Assembly (NCBI RefSeq): GCF_003369915.1
Contig: NC_046675.1
Span: 14,570,001-14,634,000, forward strand
Length of the DNA stretch: 64,000 nucleotides
Direction of reading: 5' to 3'
From: Drosophila miranda
Taxonomy: Eukaryota; Arthropoda; Insecta; Diptera; Drosophilidae
Both the position numbers and the translations under genes were made by a program. Shown here piece after piece: positions 13,001 through 26,542 of the stretch (position 1 is its first letter; each line of letters begins with the position of its first letter). The notes under the pieces were generated by a model that worked only from the letters and a program-made list of their open reading frames with translations, did not search any database and was not told the DNA's origin.

Positions 13001-16000
13001 CACTGAGGAGGGAAGCGGCGAAGAGGATGAAGTTAGGCCTACCCCTGCTTCTGAGGAAGTCGCCGAGAGGGACGACTTCAAACCCACACCTGCTCCTGAG
13101 GAAGGCATTAAGAAGGAAGACGCCAAGCCAACGCCAGCTCCAGCAGGAGCTTCAGAAGATGAGGACGCCAAGCCAACACCAGAAGGAAGTGATGAAGATC
13201 AGGAAGCCAAGCCAACTCCAGCAGGTACCTCAGAAGATGAGGAGGCTAAGCCCACGCCAACTCCAGAAGGAAGTGGTGAAGATGATGAGGAGGCTAAGCC
13301 CACGGCAACTCCAGAAGGAAGTGGTGAAGATGATGAAGATGTCAAGGCTACTCCATCTCCGGCCGGAAGCTCTGAAGATGAGGAAGATGTCAAGGCCACT
13401 CCTGCCCCAGTCGGAAGCTCTGAAGATGAGGAAGATGTCAAGGCCACTCCTGCCCCAGCCGGAAGCTCTGAAGATGAGGAAGATGTTAAGGCCACTCCTG
13501 CTCCAGCAGGAAGCTCTGAAGATGAGGAAGATGTCAAGGCCACTCCTGCTCCAGCAGGAAGCTCTGAAGATGAGGAGGCCAAGCCCACACCTGCAGTGGT
13601 GCATAGGGACGACGTTGAAGCTGCTAAGCCCACTGAATCCACGGAAGAGGCAAGCGGCGAGGGAGAAGAGGAGATCATCAAGGGAACCACGCCATCGGAG
13701 GATGAGGTTGCCAAGGCAACCACTCCCGCTCCTCAGGCCGAGGGTGAGGGTGAGAAGGACATTGATACTGTCACGGCTACACCGCCTGCCGAGCCCACAA
13801 GCAGTGAGGACGCTGAGGACATTGCCAGGCCCACAACTCCGTCTGCTGATGCCTCCGAAGAGGAAGAGGTTAGCAAAGCCACCACTCCAGCCGACAAAAC
13901 ATCCGCCGAAGAAGAGGAGATTGCTGGACCAACGACTCCAGCCGACAAAACATCCGCCGAAGAGGAGATTGCCGGACCAACCACTCCATCCGCGGACGTC
14001 AGTGTCAGTGCGGAGGAGGAGATTGTCAAGGCAACCACGCCCAAGTCTGATGTTGCCGATGATTCAACCGAGTTGACAGCAGAACAGGACGAGGAGCCAG
14101 TCACGGAGACAGAAGAAGGCTCCACAGCTGGCACACCGATCTCCTCATCCACCGAAGGAGTCCAGGCTGCTTCCGAAAAGGATGAGCCCTCCATTGGAAC
14201 CTCCACTAGCGCACCCGCTCGTGCTGGCGAAAAGGATGAGGCTGCCACCACTCTGCCTACTCCTGAGAGCGATGAGAAGGTTACCGAAGGTGATCTCGAT
14301 GCCTCCACTGAAGTTCCTGCCGAAGACGCCTTCAAGTCCGGCACAGCCAAGCCAGTTTCAGCCGAGAAGCCTGCTGAAGAGTCATCCACGGAAACCGAGG
14401 AAGCCGAAATCGAGGCATCGACCAGCACACCACTTCACAAACAAGATCAGCCGGATGAGACAACAGACAAGGCTCAGGACGAAAAGGAGGAAGATGAGAC
14501 AAGCACCGAAGCAGTGCCAGCTAAATCCGACATTGTGCCACCAGTTCTCGACGCCAAGCCCTCGACAAGTCTTCCAGTGGAAGGCGGAGAGGTCTCTACC
14601 GACAAGCCGACATCAGTCTACCTGCCGCCTGCCGGAGAGAAGGACTCCACCGAGAGCGCCGAGGATGCAACAGAGCCAGCCATCAAAGAGGAGCCTTCGA
14701 AGCCAGAAGAGCCCGCGACCACTCCCCTGCCCGAGGAGCAGTCCAGCAGCGTCTCGCCCAGCGCCGAGCAGCCAGCCACAGTGCCAGTTGTCAGCCGCGA
14801 CGATTTCGCATCAGAGCAGACTACCGTTTCACCCAGTGCCGATGATCAGAGCTCCTCCGAAGCTCTGCCCGCCATGGACCTGCCAGCTGTCATTCCTGGA
14901 GAAGGTGACTGCTTGGTGGAGGGCAAGACGTATGCCAACAACACCATTGTGCCGGCCACCACGCCCTGCGATGTGTCCTGCAAGTGCATCAGCAGCCTTG
15001 TGTCCTGCCAGCAAATGGAGTGCAAGGAGCCCGAGAACCGCGACAAATGCGTCCTTTCTTCCGATCTTCTTGCTGGCTGCTGCCCAACTTACATTTGCGA
15101 GGAGAGCGATGAGGAGGACACTACTGCCAAGCCTATTGACAGGATCGATGAGGATGAGTCGGGTGCCAGCACCGAAGAAATACCCAAGGATGTCATCATG
15201 CCCACTGGCATTACTGAGCAGCCACTTTCCCATGTCAAGCCCGATGAGGAGGTTCCACAGGTGACACCCCTTCTGCCGGTGGAGCTTGAGTCTTCCACAC
15301 CCAAGGCGGTCGAGAAGCCAGCTGTTGTTTCCGACGAGGACATGGCCAAGCCCACAACATCCACAGCCGCTCCTGAAATTGAGGAAGAGGAACACAAGCA
15401 TAAACCCCTTGACAAAGAACCCGTGCCCAAGCCCACGGATGAGGGTCAGAAGGAGCCACAAGGAGAAGCTGAAACTGTCGCAGCCACAGAGCAGCCGACC
15501 ACAGATGAGGCCACCAAGAAGCCGTCTCAAGAAGATGCCACAACTCCTCCTCAATTTGCAGATGATAGCCAAAAGGAGACTGGAGATGAATCGCCCGCCA
15601 CAACCACTGCTCCCATCACGACAGAGGAAGAGAAACCAATCGATGAGAAAAAACCAGCTGAAGAAGATAAGCCCATTGAAGGAGAGAAACCCACTGAAGA
15701 GACCCCCAGTCTTGGACCTAAAGCGCCAGTTGCCGATTCCGAAGAAGGGACCACGGCCACCCCCGCTTTATCCGAGGAAGACTCCTCCACAGAGTCCTCC
15801 ACTGAAGTGCATGCTCCAGAGCTCGACACGAAGCCAGAAGACGAGGAGTCGACTCCATCTACTCAGTCACCAAAGACCGAAAAGACACCCGAGCCATCCA
15901 CCAGTGCATCCGATGAAGAGGAAATCGAGGACTTGGACAAATTCACAACAGTTGCTCCATCGAAGGTATCGGATGAGAAGGAGCCATCCACTTCTGCCGA

Positions 16001-19000
16001 AGATAGTTCGGACGATGATGATTCCGTTCCAGCCTCAACTGAGCGATCGCCGATCAAAGAAGATGTTGACGAAAAGGCACCACCATTGCCCACCAAAGCA
16101 CCAGCCACCAAGCCAGAGTCGACTACTGAGGCTGAAACCGACAAGGAACCTGCCAAGGATGATGTTGCTACCACTGAACCAAGCTCTGAGGGCGAGAAGG
16201 ACACCTCTGATGAGTCATCGACCGCGTCCGTCTCTGACCATGGAGTCGAGAGCGACGCCACTACTACTCCAGTTCCTGCTGTTCCTGCTTCTGACGAAGA
16301 TAAGACTCCAGACAGCACAGAAAAGACCCTGCTTGGAGCCGAGCCTGAAGACGAGACTGCCACGGCTGCTCCGTCAGTTGGAGACACTTCTGACGAAGAG
16401 GCGCCCGCCACTACTGATGTTCCTTTGAAGGATGAAAGCGAACAGAAACCGTCTTCTGTCTCTGCTGAGATCGAGCCTGAATCTGATCGTACCACTACTC
16501 CTGCTCCGGTTGATGCCGCTAAGGAAGATTCCGATGAGCAATCGACGACAACTCCCTCTTCTGACGAACGCAAGGACACAACAGCTGCTCCCTCTGATGA
16601 AAAGACTCCCTCAGTTAGCGTTACTCCCGAGGCCGAGCACGATGAGAAATCAGATGCAACTGCTGCTCCTGTTTCTGACGAAGATCGCACTGAGAAACCC
16701 GTGGACGAAAAGGAACCACTTCCTGCAGGAGAAGAAGTAGAGAAGGAGTCCGACATTGAGACCTCTACTGCCAGGCCCTCTGCTGCCACATCCCCATCGT
16801 CTGAAGAAGAAGTTGGAGACGATAGAGTATCTACAGACAAGACGCCATCCCAGGAGGCAGAGGAGAAGCCCGAGGCTCCCACAACATCTTCGGAGGAAGA
16901 GGACGACACTGCCTTTGCTGCCACGACAACTCCAGCACCCTCTGCCGCCGATAAGGTGCCCGAAGTGCCAAAACTGCCCCAAGAAACCCCAGAGGATGTA
17001 CTACCTTCATCCACTGAGACATCCACAGAGCAGGAGCGTGAATCGACTGCTGCTCCAAGCCTGGACGATAAGGAACCTGCTGTCACCTCGGCGCCATCTG
17101 CTGATATTGATTCGGATATCACCACAATTGGCCCCGTCTCTGAAGCGGATGAGAAACCAACCGAGGAAGAGAAACCGATCGAGGAGCAGAAGCCAAAGGA
17201 GGACGAAAAACCAACTGAAGGAGAGAAGCCAACAGAGGAGGAGCAGTCCACTGAAGCACCAGCCAAGCTGCCAACTCCAGAAGATAAGATTGGAAGCCAG
17301 CCCGAAGATAAAATCTCTGCCACAACTGCCGCTCCTGAAGAGGGATCCACGGAAGCCAGTGATGAAATCGTTCCATCAACCGATTCGCAGGCTGATGAGG
17401 AGACCGAAGATAAGCAGCCTTCATCGACTGCCCAGACACCAGGGGAAAAGACTCCCGAAACTTCAACTGATCTGCCATCTGAAGATGCTGAGACTGTCAC
17501 CATCGGTGCTCCCTCCGCTGAAGAAGATGCTTCAGTCCCATCCGACGAGAAGAAACCTTCCACATCCGCAGAGGCTGAGGAAAGCACCGAAGCCACCATT
17601 GGTGTCAGCGATGGTAAGAAGAAACTGTTTGCTGCTGAGAAACCCACAACTCCATCGCCATCCACCGAAGAGGAGCCTGTCACTGATGCCCAGAAACCAG
17701 TGGATGAGAAGGAGACGGAGGAACCAACAAAGGAAACCGACGCATCAACCGAAGTGCCGCAGCTGGGAGAGGAAGATATCCCATCAGCAACATCTGTCCC
17801 ATCTGCTGAGGACATCGAAAAGGAGGAAGAGGACAAGTCCGACTCCACCACTGTTGCCCCTGCCAAGCAGGAAGATGAAGAACTCACCCCAGCCGTTACT
17901 CCTGCCGCACCCGAAACATCCGATAAGGAGCCCTCTGTGGACTCTACCACCGTCGTCCCCGCCAAGGAGGAAGAAGAAGATCTCGCGGCAAGCGCTACTC
18001 CTGCCACAGGAATCAAGGAAACATCCGAAAAGGAGCCCTCTGTGGACTCTACTACTGTTGCGCCTGTCAAGGAGGGTGATCAAGATCTCACGGCAAGCGC
18101 TACTCCTGCCACAGACGCCAAGGAACCATCCGAAAAGGAGCCCTCTGTGGACTCTACCACTGCTGTCCCTGCCAAGGAGGATGATGAAGATCTCGCGGCA
18201 AGTGCTACTCCTGCTACAGACGCCAAGGAACCATCCGAAAAGGAGCCTTCTGTGGACTCTACCACTGTTGTCCCTGCCAAGGAGGATGATGAAGATCTCG
18301 CGGCAAGTGCTACTCCTGCTACAGACGCCAAGGAACCATCCGAAAAGGAGCCCTCTGTGGATGCGCAGGAAGTTGAGTCAGCCACAAAGCTTCCTACAGA
18401 TGCGACCGACGAACAGCCAATCGATGAGGCAGCTTCCCCGACATCCGCCCCCACTGTGGACGAATCTGAGCAAGCAACGACCACACCAGCCACTTCCATC
18501 AAGGACGAAGCCAGCACACCAGCTGCCGACAAGGTGCCAGAGGATGAGCTGGACGTCACCACCATTGCCAGCCCAGCTGTGTCCGACGTTAAGCAGGATG
18601 ACACCAAGGATACGACAGCCACCACTGTGTCACCACTCATCGATGAGAAGGAAGAAGCTGGCACTCCCACTGCCCAGGACGACTCCAAGACACCAATTGA
18701 TGTCTCCACAGTATCACCCTCTTCCGAGGCAGAGCACGACCAGACAGAAGCACCACTCGATTCCTCAACCGCAGCTCCAGCCATACCTGAAACTGATTCT
18801 ACTGCTGCTCCAGTCGATGTGCCTTCTGCTGAGGAGATCGACACGAAGCCAATGGAAGATGTCATGTCCCAGACTGCCGCTCCTGCTAAAGAGGATGACC
18901 AGACTCCAGTTACAGTCGCCCCTGTGGATCACGATGTTGAGCCCAGCAGCGAAGCTAGCGGGCAGCCTCCTGTCTCCGAAGATGTGGGAGAAGAGAGTAC

Positions 19001-20290
19001 CGAGCCAGCTAGCAGCGATGCTGAGGATACCACTGATCAGTCTCCAGCTGGTGCCAAACTGAAGCCACCTACTGCCACTACAACTTCGGAGGCAACCCCA
19101 TCTGAGGCTGCCGTCACGGAAGCTGATATTGTGCCGGAAACCGCATCACCCGAATTGGAGAAAGAAGTACCCGAGAAGTCCACTGAACTGCCCCAATCGG
19201 TTGTGCCCTCAAGCGAAGACAAGACCACGGCAGCTCCAGCTGTCAAGCCAAGCTTGGACTCCACTGAGGAAGGCGACGAGTCGGTTGAATCCGAGGAAGT
19301 CACAGAAGCGGTCGAGAAGGAGGGCGAAGACAAGGAATCCGAGGAGACCGAAGATGAGGCTCACAAGAAGCCCGAAACCGAAGAGCCTGAAGTGCCCGCC
19401 GTTGTTTTAGAGATTCCCCAGAGCACGACCACACCTTCTGCCCAGGATGAGACATCGGCAGAGACCTCCAGCGAGGAAGTTGCCACGGAGCAAGCAGATA
19501 TCGCCACAATTGTCACCACAATGCACCCACTGTTCGCGCACCTCCCAAGCTCCACCAAGAGTCCAGTCATTGGCGATCGAGTGGGCGAGGAAGAAGCAGC
19601 CGAGGCTTCTACTGCCAAGCAGAGCACTGAGGCGCCAACTACCAGCAGCACATCCTCAACGACAGCAGCCAGTCCCATTACACACCCGCCCTACGGTCAT
19701 GCTCCCGAGTACGAAGACGAGTACGACGATGAGGATGTGTTCGGTCCTGGCACCTGTCGCTATGCTGGCAAACTTTACGTTTCCGCCCAGCAAATCCCAC
19801 GTGACGATCCTTGCGACTTCTGCTTCTGCTTCAGAAGCGACATCATCTGTCTGCAGCAGTCTTGCCCGCCTCCGATTTCCGGCTGCCACGAGGAGCCCAT
19901 CTCAGGCTTCTGCTGCCCGCGCTACGAGTGCCCCGTCTCAATGGCCGCTGTGCTCAACGTGACGACGAGCACGACAACCACCAGCACCACTCTGCCCCCG
20001 CTATTCACAGGCTTCACCCAGAGTTCCGCTGTGATTAACGAGGGCTGCCTCATAGACAACCGTACATACGAGGTTGGCCAGGTCATCGAGTCGAAGACTG
20101 GTCCTTGCATGCGCTGCACGTGAGTATAACAGCACACCGACTAGTCCTTGATCGGCTCTAATTCCCATTCTCTAATATCCATTCCAGTTGCGGCGGCGAC
20201 GGCCAGATGCAATGCGATCCACAGCAGTGCATTCCCGGTCCAACTATGCAGCAAATAATGGCCACCACCGCGGCGGGCCGCAAGAGATGA
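10085..20290 (+). CDS. tnc: Tenectin, giant VWC/mucin-like extracellular matrix protein (5' exon missing)
   Basis: Exons: 10085-10123, 11406-11603, 11672-11926, 11986-20119, 20188-20290 (about 2,908 codons; phases agree at every junction). Tenectin is a secreted cuticle/epithelial matrix protein and a PS2-integrin ligand. Visible domains in order: VWC1 (from 11406), VWC2 (about 11735-11925), VWC3 (12101-12301), a very long Pro/Ser/Thr/Glu-rich mucin-like stretch, VWC4 (about 14908-15103), more mucin-like sequence, VWC5 (about 19750-19935) and an incomplete sixth VWC split over the last intron (20041-20240). Each VWC shows the CxxC and CC..C pattern. This layout (five full plus one partial VWC) matches what I recall for fly tenectin, as does the length (about 2.8-2.9 thousand residues). 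The signal-peptide exon is not seen and must lie upstream. Two internal tandem repeats have expanded the mucin part. Splice ends are read by eye from GT/AG and phase. A clear AATAAA cluster lies near 21790. Confidence 0.93.
13365..13556 (+). repeat. 48-bp coding tandem repeat in tnc mucin domain
   Basis: Four near-identical 48-bp units starting at 13365, 13413, 13461 and 13509, plus a degenerate fifth at 13557. Each encodes a 16-residue unit of the form GSSEDEEDVKATPAPA. The few differences are at third codon positions or single residues, so the expansion is recent. Confidence 0.95.
17928..18347 (+). repeat. 105-bp coding tandem repeat in tnc mucin domain
   Basis: Four 105-bp (35-residue) units start at 17928, 18033, 18138 and 18243, with a partial fifth from 18348. 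Each begins EPSVDSTT and runs through VPAKE..EDL.ASATPAT. The period is exact, so there are no indels between units. Confidence 0.93.
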
Positions 20291-22184
20291 ACCACCAACA
20301 GCCATGCTCACTAAATATAATTTTAACTAATGTTTAAGCACTGCAGACAAACAATCACATCACAAACAGACAAACCAACCGACCCAGAATGCACCCACGG
20401 ATCGATCAAAAGCAATAGAACACAATTCGAATAGATCAACAAGACTAGGAACCGAACCAGAGCCAGAACAAGAATCAGAATCAGAACCTTATCAGAACGT
20501 ATGTATGTATGTATACCTAGTAGGTGCCAAAACTAATGGAGGACACTGGACCGGGTGATCAGATCAATATCAGATCGGATCGTATGCAATAGGAATAATT
20601 TTGGTTCGCCGATATTCGCACACTTTCAATTGAATTACGCCAATTTGTTTCGGATTAGGTTATGGTGACGAAGCAAACAGTGATATTGTACTGTATACAT
20701 AGTATAGGTGCAATTAATTTAGAACGCGCTCACTTAAAATGAATTACTTATGTATTTGTACTTGTATTTGTAACCCCCTAGTGACAGCCCATAGCAACCA
20801 ACGTCGCGCGTGCCTTGTAAAGTCGTTCATTGTGCCCGCCGCCATATACAAATCGCTTTCAGGAGACTCTCAACACAAAGCAAAAGCTAAAGCAAAGCCC
20901 CCAACATCCATCCATCAGATAACACCCCAGAGATATTGTACTTCTGGCGCTCCCACACAATCAATGGCGTTACGAAGAGCCACGGCATTTGGCTACTGAA
21001 CAACCGTTTCTTTTTGTTTGTTTTTTAATAGCAATATTGTACTTCTTTTCAATGCGCTTTTATAGTATTTTAGTCACTTTATTTTAAACATTATTATTTT
21101 TTGTGTATAATTGTTGCTTCTAGTCTTCTTTTGTTGCAAGAACAACGAAATCCGCCTGTAACACGCGCACAATGAGATCAAATCAGATCAGATCAGTTGA
21201 ATTGAGTTGAGTTGAGTTGAGAAATTGTATCTTCTATAAACTATTCCAAGCTTTTATACTTTTATATACAATACGTGTAAAATGGAGAAACGAACGAACT
21301 AGTTTTTATAGCAATTTTACAAACGAACCACGAATTGCATAGTTTTAACGGATTGAAATGAATTTGTACTTCGCCTCAATGCATTTGCACTCCGCACTGA
21401 ACACTGCACATGCAAATGCATCTGTGGCAGTAACAATGGTAGTCTACATAGAATTTTTTAGATCAACTGAAGACGGAAACTAAAATATGGAAACAAACGA
21501 ACAAACTGTCGGCTATCGCTATTGCTCGACTGACTGAAAATAACAAACATAGTAGAGGACATTGACGTAGCAGTTAACTTTGTAAACTATTTTTTTAAAC
21601 TATCAGCATGCCGCGCTGATATTTACACATTGGTCGTAGAATAGTAACAACACATTTGAATTTTCAGTCACTTGAGCTCTAGAAATACGCTGTCAACCAA
21701 TAGCGTTCCCAATAACGCTGAATAATCACGAACATCAATTAGATTTATATAATCTCTAAATATAGTTGTAGTCCTAAGTATTTAATTTTAAAAATAAATA
21801 AATAAATTTTAATTTAGATCTTATTTATTTGATATGTCTTTTAAGAACAGCTCTTGTGTTTCCATACCTTATCATAATTTATATGCAAGCTTTTCTTTGT
21901 AATCTAATAAATAAATACAACGCTTTTTATTGAAATGTACAACAAAGAGTTTGAACTACGTAATTAAATGGAAGCCAGTCCTCACATTTGGTGTTTTGTC
22001 CTTGGAGCGCGCGGTAAGGAGCGTGGCAAAACTTTTGAAACAAACTTTATTCATTGGGATATCACAGGCAAACAAAAATTTGGCTTGAGTGTTATATTAT
22101 TAATTTTCGCCGGTAAATAAATCAATTTTCTACAACATTGTTTATCAAATAAAGTACAAACAAAAATCGAGCTGGAAAGTTGTG
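20291..22184. other. tnc 3' UTR and intergenic region
   Basis: No coding exon seen. A/T-rich, with several AATAAA signals near 21790 and 21908 suited to ending tnc transcripts. Short direct repeats (GATCA and TTGAG units) at about 21176-21222. Confidence 0.6.
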
Positions 22185-22250
22185 AGTTGCTGCGGCGACC
22201 GCAACTCTACATTTATACCCGATACTTAGTCAGTATGGCTGTTTATACTA
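22185..22250. mobile_element. Possible DINE/SGM-like dispersed repeat fragment
   Basis: The stretch has a short hairpin (GAGTTGC...GCAACTC) followed by TTTATACCCGATACTTAG and CAGTATGGC. These phrases resemble the abundant Helitron-like (DINE-1/SGM) repeats of obscura-group flies as I remember them. This is recall, not a search result. Confidence 0.35.
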
Positions 22251-22391
22251 GACCAGTCAATTGGAAAATAGATTCACTAATGGGATAAAATTATGTGGGC
22301 ATGGCTATATTTTCTATATAGCTAGTAATATTCGACGGAAGATCAAAAACGAGAAATATGTAAAATAGATCTTGAATTCGTCAGTATATGT

Positions 22392-22483
22392 ACGGTATAT
22401 TTTTAAAATGAGACGGTATATTTTGGTATATTTCTGAGAGTCTGACGGTATATTTTTTCACGATAAATTCGCGGTCACACTGG
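22392..22483 (+). promoter_or_regulatory. Rpt6R core promoter: four motif-6 copies plus motif 1
   Basis: GGTATATTT-type elements (Ohler motif 6) start near 22393, 22414, 22425 and 22446, followed by CGGTCACACTG (Ohler motif 1, the M1BP site) at 22472-22482. This TATA-less arrangement is typical of Drosophila housekeeping promoters and lies about 90 bases before the Rpt6R start codon, putting the transcription start around 22475-22490. A very similar cassette precedes His4r. Confidence 0.75.
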
Positions 22484-22572
22484 CAATAACTGTCGTCTCG
22501 TCCGAAAAAAAAAGCCAGAAAGCCATTTTTGCAAATTTCGGTGCCAAGTTGAAAAATTCGATTTTTGGAGTG

Positions 22573-23875
<1,303 letters not shown>

Positions 23876-24149
23876 TTCAGCTTGTATTCCGAGTATTATA
23901 CTAGAGTTGATACCATAAGATTAATCCATAATATATGCTTTGGAGGAGAATAATTAATGCCTTTGTCAATACCATATTTTTTAGAAGTAGCTAACCTTAT
24001 GGCGATAGGAGCATCAACCAGAGCAAGTACATACATATGTATTCTTGGCTATAAGTGACTTAATTGTATGTTTGGTTTGGCTTCCGTTTTCTGTTGTGGT
24101 TTCAGCCTTTCAACTTTCGCGCGCAGTCCTAGCGATTAATCGTCCATAG
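23876..24149. other. Rpt6R 3' flank
   Basis: Short A/T-rich intergenic sequence; nothing else recognised. Confidence 0.5.
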
Positions 24150-24157
24150 TATCGATA
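24150..24157. promoter_or_regulatory. DRE (DREF-binding site) upstream of beta4GalT7
   Basis: Perfect palindromic TATCGATA, the core DRE. It sits about 100 bases before a candidate 5' UTR splice donor at 24279, so it probably marks the beta4GalT7 promoter. Confidence 0.65.
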
Positions 24158-24449
24158 CCCCAACTGCTTTCTTTGGAATCAGGCTCATTTTATCTAATAG
24201 TAATAGTTAACCGAATATAAAAATTGAGGAATACGATCTCCAATCATGGCCAGAGAACGATTAACCTATTGCAGACCAGTGAGTATTAAAATACACTCCA
24301 CGAAAATTATGAATCTTTAAGAATTTTAGTGCAGTTCAAGTGAAAGATATTGTGGCTATTTTTTTTTAAGTAAAGAAGAAGTATAGGGAGGTTAAGTGGG
24401 TTAAGTTCGTTCATATGATAGTGAAAGCTCTCAACCGTCGTTTTGCACA

Positions 24450-24752
24450 CAGTGCTGCCAGAATTTCATAGTCAAAATAAGCTAGATCTGCCAAAAATGG
24501 CTAACATCGAAAATAAATATGCTACAAATTTTAGGCATGATATTGTTAATGGACTTTAATTAAGTCTTTAGTGACAATATTTGCCAAAAAATAAACTGAA
24601 AACTGTTAAAATAATGCTAAGATACGAGAGTGCTAGTCATTAAAATTTTCCTAAAGCTAAACAGCCTACATAAGCAAATTACAAATTGTATGAGCTATTC
24701 CACTTTTAAATATGCCAGATCTAGCCAGAAAAATGCTAAGCTGGGAGCACTG
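24450..24752. mobile_element. Putative 303-bp MITE (hAT/P-like ends)
   Basis: The ends are inverted repeats: the left begins CAGTGCTGCCAG, the right reads CAGTGCTCCCAG on the other strand, and a second matched block follows in each arm (AGCTAGATCTGCCA against GGCTAGATCTGGCA). Flanking 8-mers tttgcaca and cttgcaaa match at 6 of 8 positions, as expected of an old 8-bp target duplication. The interior is A/T-rich with no coding capacity. It lies within the likely 5' UTR intron of beta4GalT7. Confidence 0.6.
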
Positions 24753-24857
24753 CTTGCAAACACTGCATTGAAATTGTCTTAATAATAATTGTTGCTTTTC
24801 CTATGGATTTGACACAGTTTTTAGCCTGACCGACAACTAGTTAATTAGCTATTTCAA

Positions 24858-25947
24858 ATGGTTAATGTATCCACCATAAATTGGGTTTTTGTTTGCGGCC
24901 TGTCCTTCTGCATGGGCGGCATTGCGGTTCTAAGTTTAATGCCGCTGGGCTCAGGTGAGTGGGTCGGTTGACATGGATAGATTCTAAAAATAATGACCGG
25001 TGTCGCTCCTTTTTTAGACTGCATATGCCCCCTGTCAAATCCATTGGCGAAACTTGTTGGAAGTGGGCCAGTGCAGAAGAAATCAGCGTCTGTGACACCC
25101 GCACCCAAGGAACAGGACCATGTCCACAGCACGGCGGCACACAAGATGGCAGTGTTGGTGCCCTTCCGGGACCGATTTGAGGAGCTGCTGCAGTTTGTGC
25201 CACATATCACCGATTTCCTTCGGCGGCAAGGTGTTGCCCATCATATATTCCTACTAAATCAAGTGGACAGGTTCCGCTTTAATCGTGCTTCCCTCATCAA
25301 CGTGGGATTCCAGTTTTGCCACGAGGTCTACGACTATATTGCCATGCACGACGTCGACCTGTTGCCCCGCAACGACGATCTTCTCTACGAATACCCCAGC
25401 AACATGGGACCCCTGCACATTGCCGGGCCAAAGCTGCACCCGAAATATCACTACGATAACTTTGTTGGTGGTATTTTGCTGGTGCGGCGTGAGCACTTTC
25501 AGAAAATGAACGGAATGTCGAATCAATATTGGGGCTGGGGTCTGGAGGACGATGAATTCTTCGTACGCATCCGAGATGCGGGACTGCAGGTCACGCGGCC
25601 ACAAAACATAAAGACTGGCATCAACGACACATTTGGGTAGGCAGAAACACCCAGGTTAATCCATCTGCAATGTCACCAAACTTTTTTGTCTTTACAGCCA
25701 TATTCACAATCGCCACCACCGGAAGCGGGACACTCAAAAGTGCTTCAATCAAAAGGAGATGACCCGCAAGCGGGACCACAAAACGGGTCTCGACAACGTC
25801 AAGTACAAAATACTCAAGGTGCAGGGACTGACAATCGACGGGATCGACATAACCGTGTTGAACATTATGCTTGAATGTGATGTAAATAAAACTCCATGGT
25901 GCGACTGCTCGGGGACGGCAGCGGCCGCATCGGTTGTACAAACCTAG
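24858..25947 (+). CDS. beta4GalT7: Xylosylprotein beta-1,4-galactosyltransferase 7
   Basis: Exons 24858-24954, 25018-25636, 25698-25947; 321 residues, as in D. melanogaster (about 322). A type II Golgi membrane enzyme that adds the first galactose of the glycosaminoglycan-protein linker, needed for heparan and chondroitin sulfate. Visible: short cytosolic tail, signal-anchor segment (WVFVCGLSFCMGG...), VPFRDR motif, the metal-binding DVD in MHDVDLLP, and the family signature WGWGLEDDEF in the catalytic domain. A probable 5' UTR intron (24279-24817) precedes the coding part: an upstream ATG at 24246 opens a short reading frame ending in that intron or just after splicing. The final CDCS-region tail is somewhat longer than I recall for the D. 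melanogaster protein. Confidence 0.95.
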
Positions 25948-26035
25948 AATCGTACTAGCACTATACACTATAATTTTCTGTATTGCCTAGTCAAATCTTA
26001 TGTTTATTTTTCTATATGTTTGTAAATCCGCTAAT

Positions 26036-26452
26036 TTAATACACATGAACCATGCCATACAAGAATGTCCAGAAGAGCACATAGGTGCAAAGGCCGCCCA
26101 TGAATTGGTTGGTCAGCAGGTTGCTGCGGCTAATGAAGTACTTTCGCCACTGTGTGCCCGACTTCAGCAGCACCATCAGCCACAGGACAAACACCGACAG
26201 AAAGTAGAAGAGGAATCCCAGTGTGCCGCTTAAGCCCAAGATTCCTACAAATGAGAATTCATTCATGAATGGTCTTGTCTTTCACGTTTGCTGATCAATT
26301 AAAAATTAGTGTCAATTACCAGCAGCACAGCCCGAAATAGCGGCCATCGAAGTCCGGCAGTATTCCACGGCGGATATGTTGTTGCGAATTGCTCCTTCGC
26401 TGTAGGCAATGATTTCGCCGGTTTTGGACTGTGCAGTCTTTACACGATTCAT
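26036..26452 (-). CDS. EMC6: ER membrane protein complex subunit 6
   Basis: Minus-strand exons 26320-26452 and 26036-26244; 113 residues. EMC6 is a core membrane subunit of the ER membrane protein complex, which inserts tail-anchored and multi-pass proteins. Visible: cytosolic N-terminus with the EGAIRNN motif, [18 protein letters not shown] leading into the first membrane segment, [23 protein letters not shown], and the family C-terminus [16 protein letters not shown]. Length fits the family (about 110). Its start lies 455 bases from the Hr96 start in divergent orientation. The convergent beta4GalT7 stop is only 88 bases away, so 3' UTRs must overlap or be very short. Confidence 0.95.
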
Positions 26453-26534
26453 TTTAATTGTTTAAATTCGTCTTATTTTCAGAAAAAATTGTCAGCTGCA
26501 AAACCATCGAATGTTCAGTTTAGGGATGGTATAA

Positions 26535-26542
26535 TATCGATA
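26535..26542. promoter_or_regulatory. DRE in the EMC6/Hr96 divergent promoter
   Basis: TATCGATA within AATATCGATATT, in the 455-bp gap between the divergently oriented EMC6 and Hr96 start codons. A shared DREF-regulated promoter is likely. Confidence 0.6.

Noticed and set aside
12290..19509. Very long open frames overlapping tnc on both strands, up to 768 codons in another + frame and 735 codons on the minus strand
   Set aside because: They mirror the repetitive acidic PTS-rich coding sequence in other frames (strings of Arg/Pro or Ser/Val/Ala) and have no domains, splice logic or promoters of their own.
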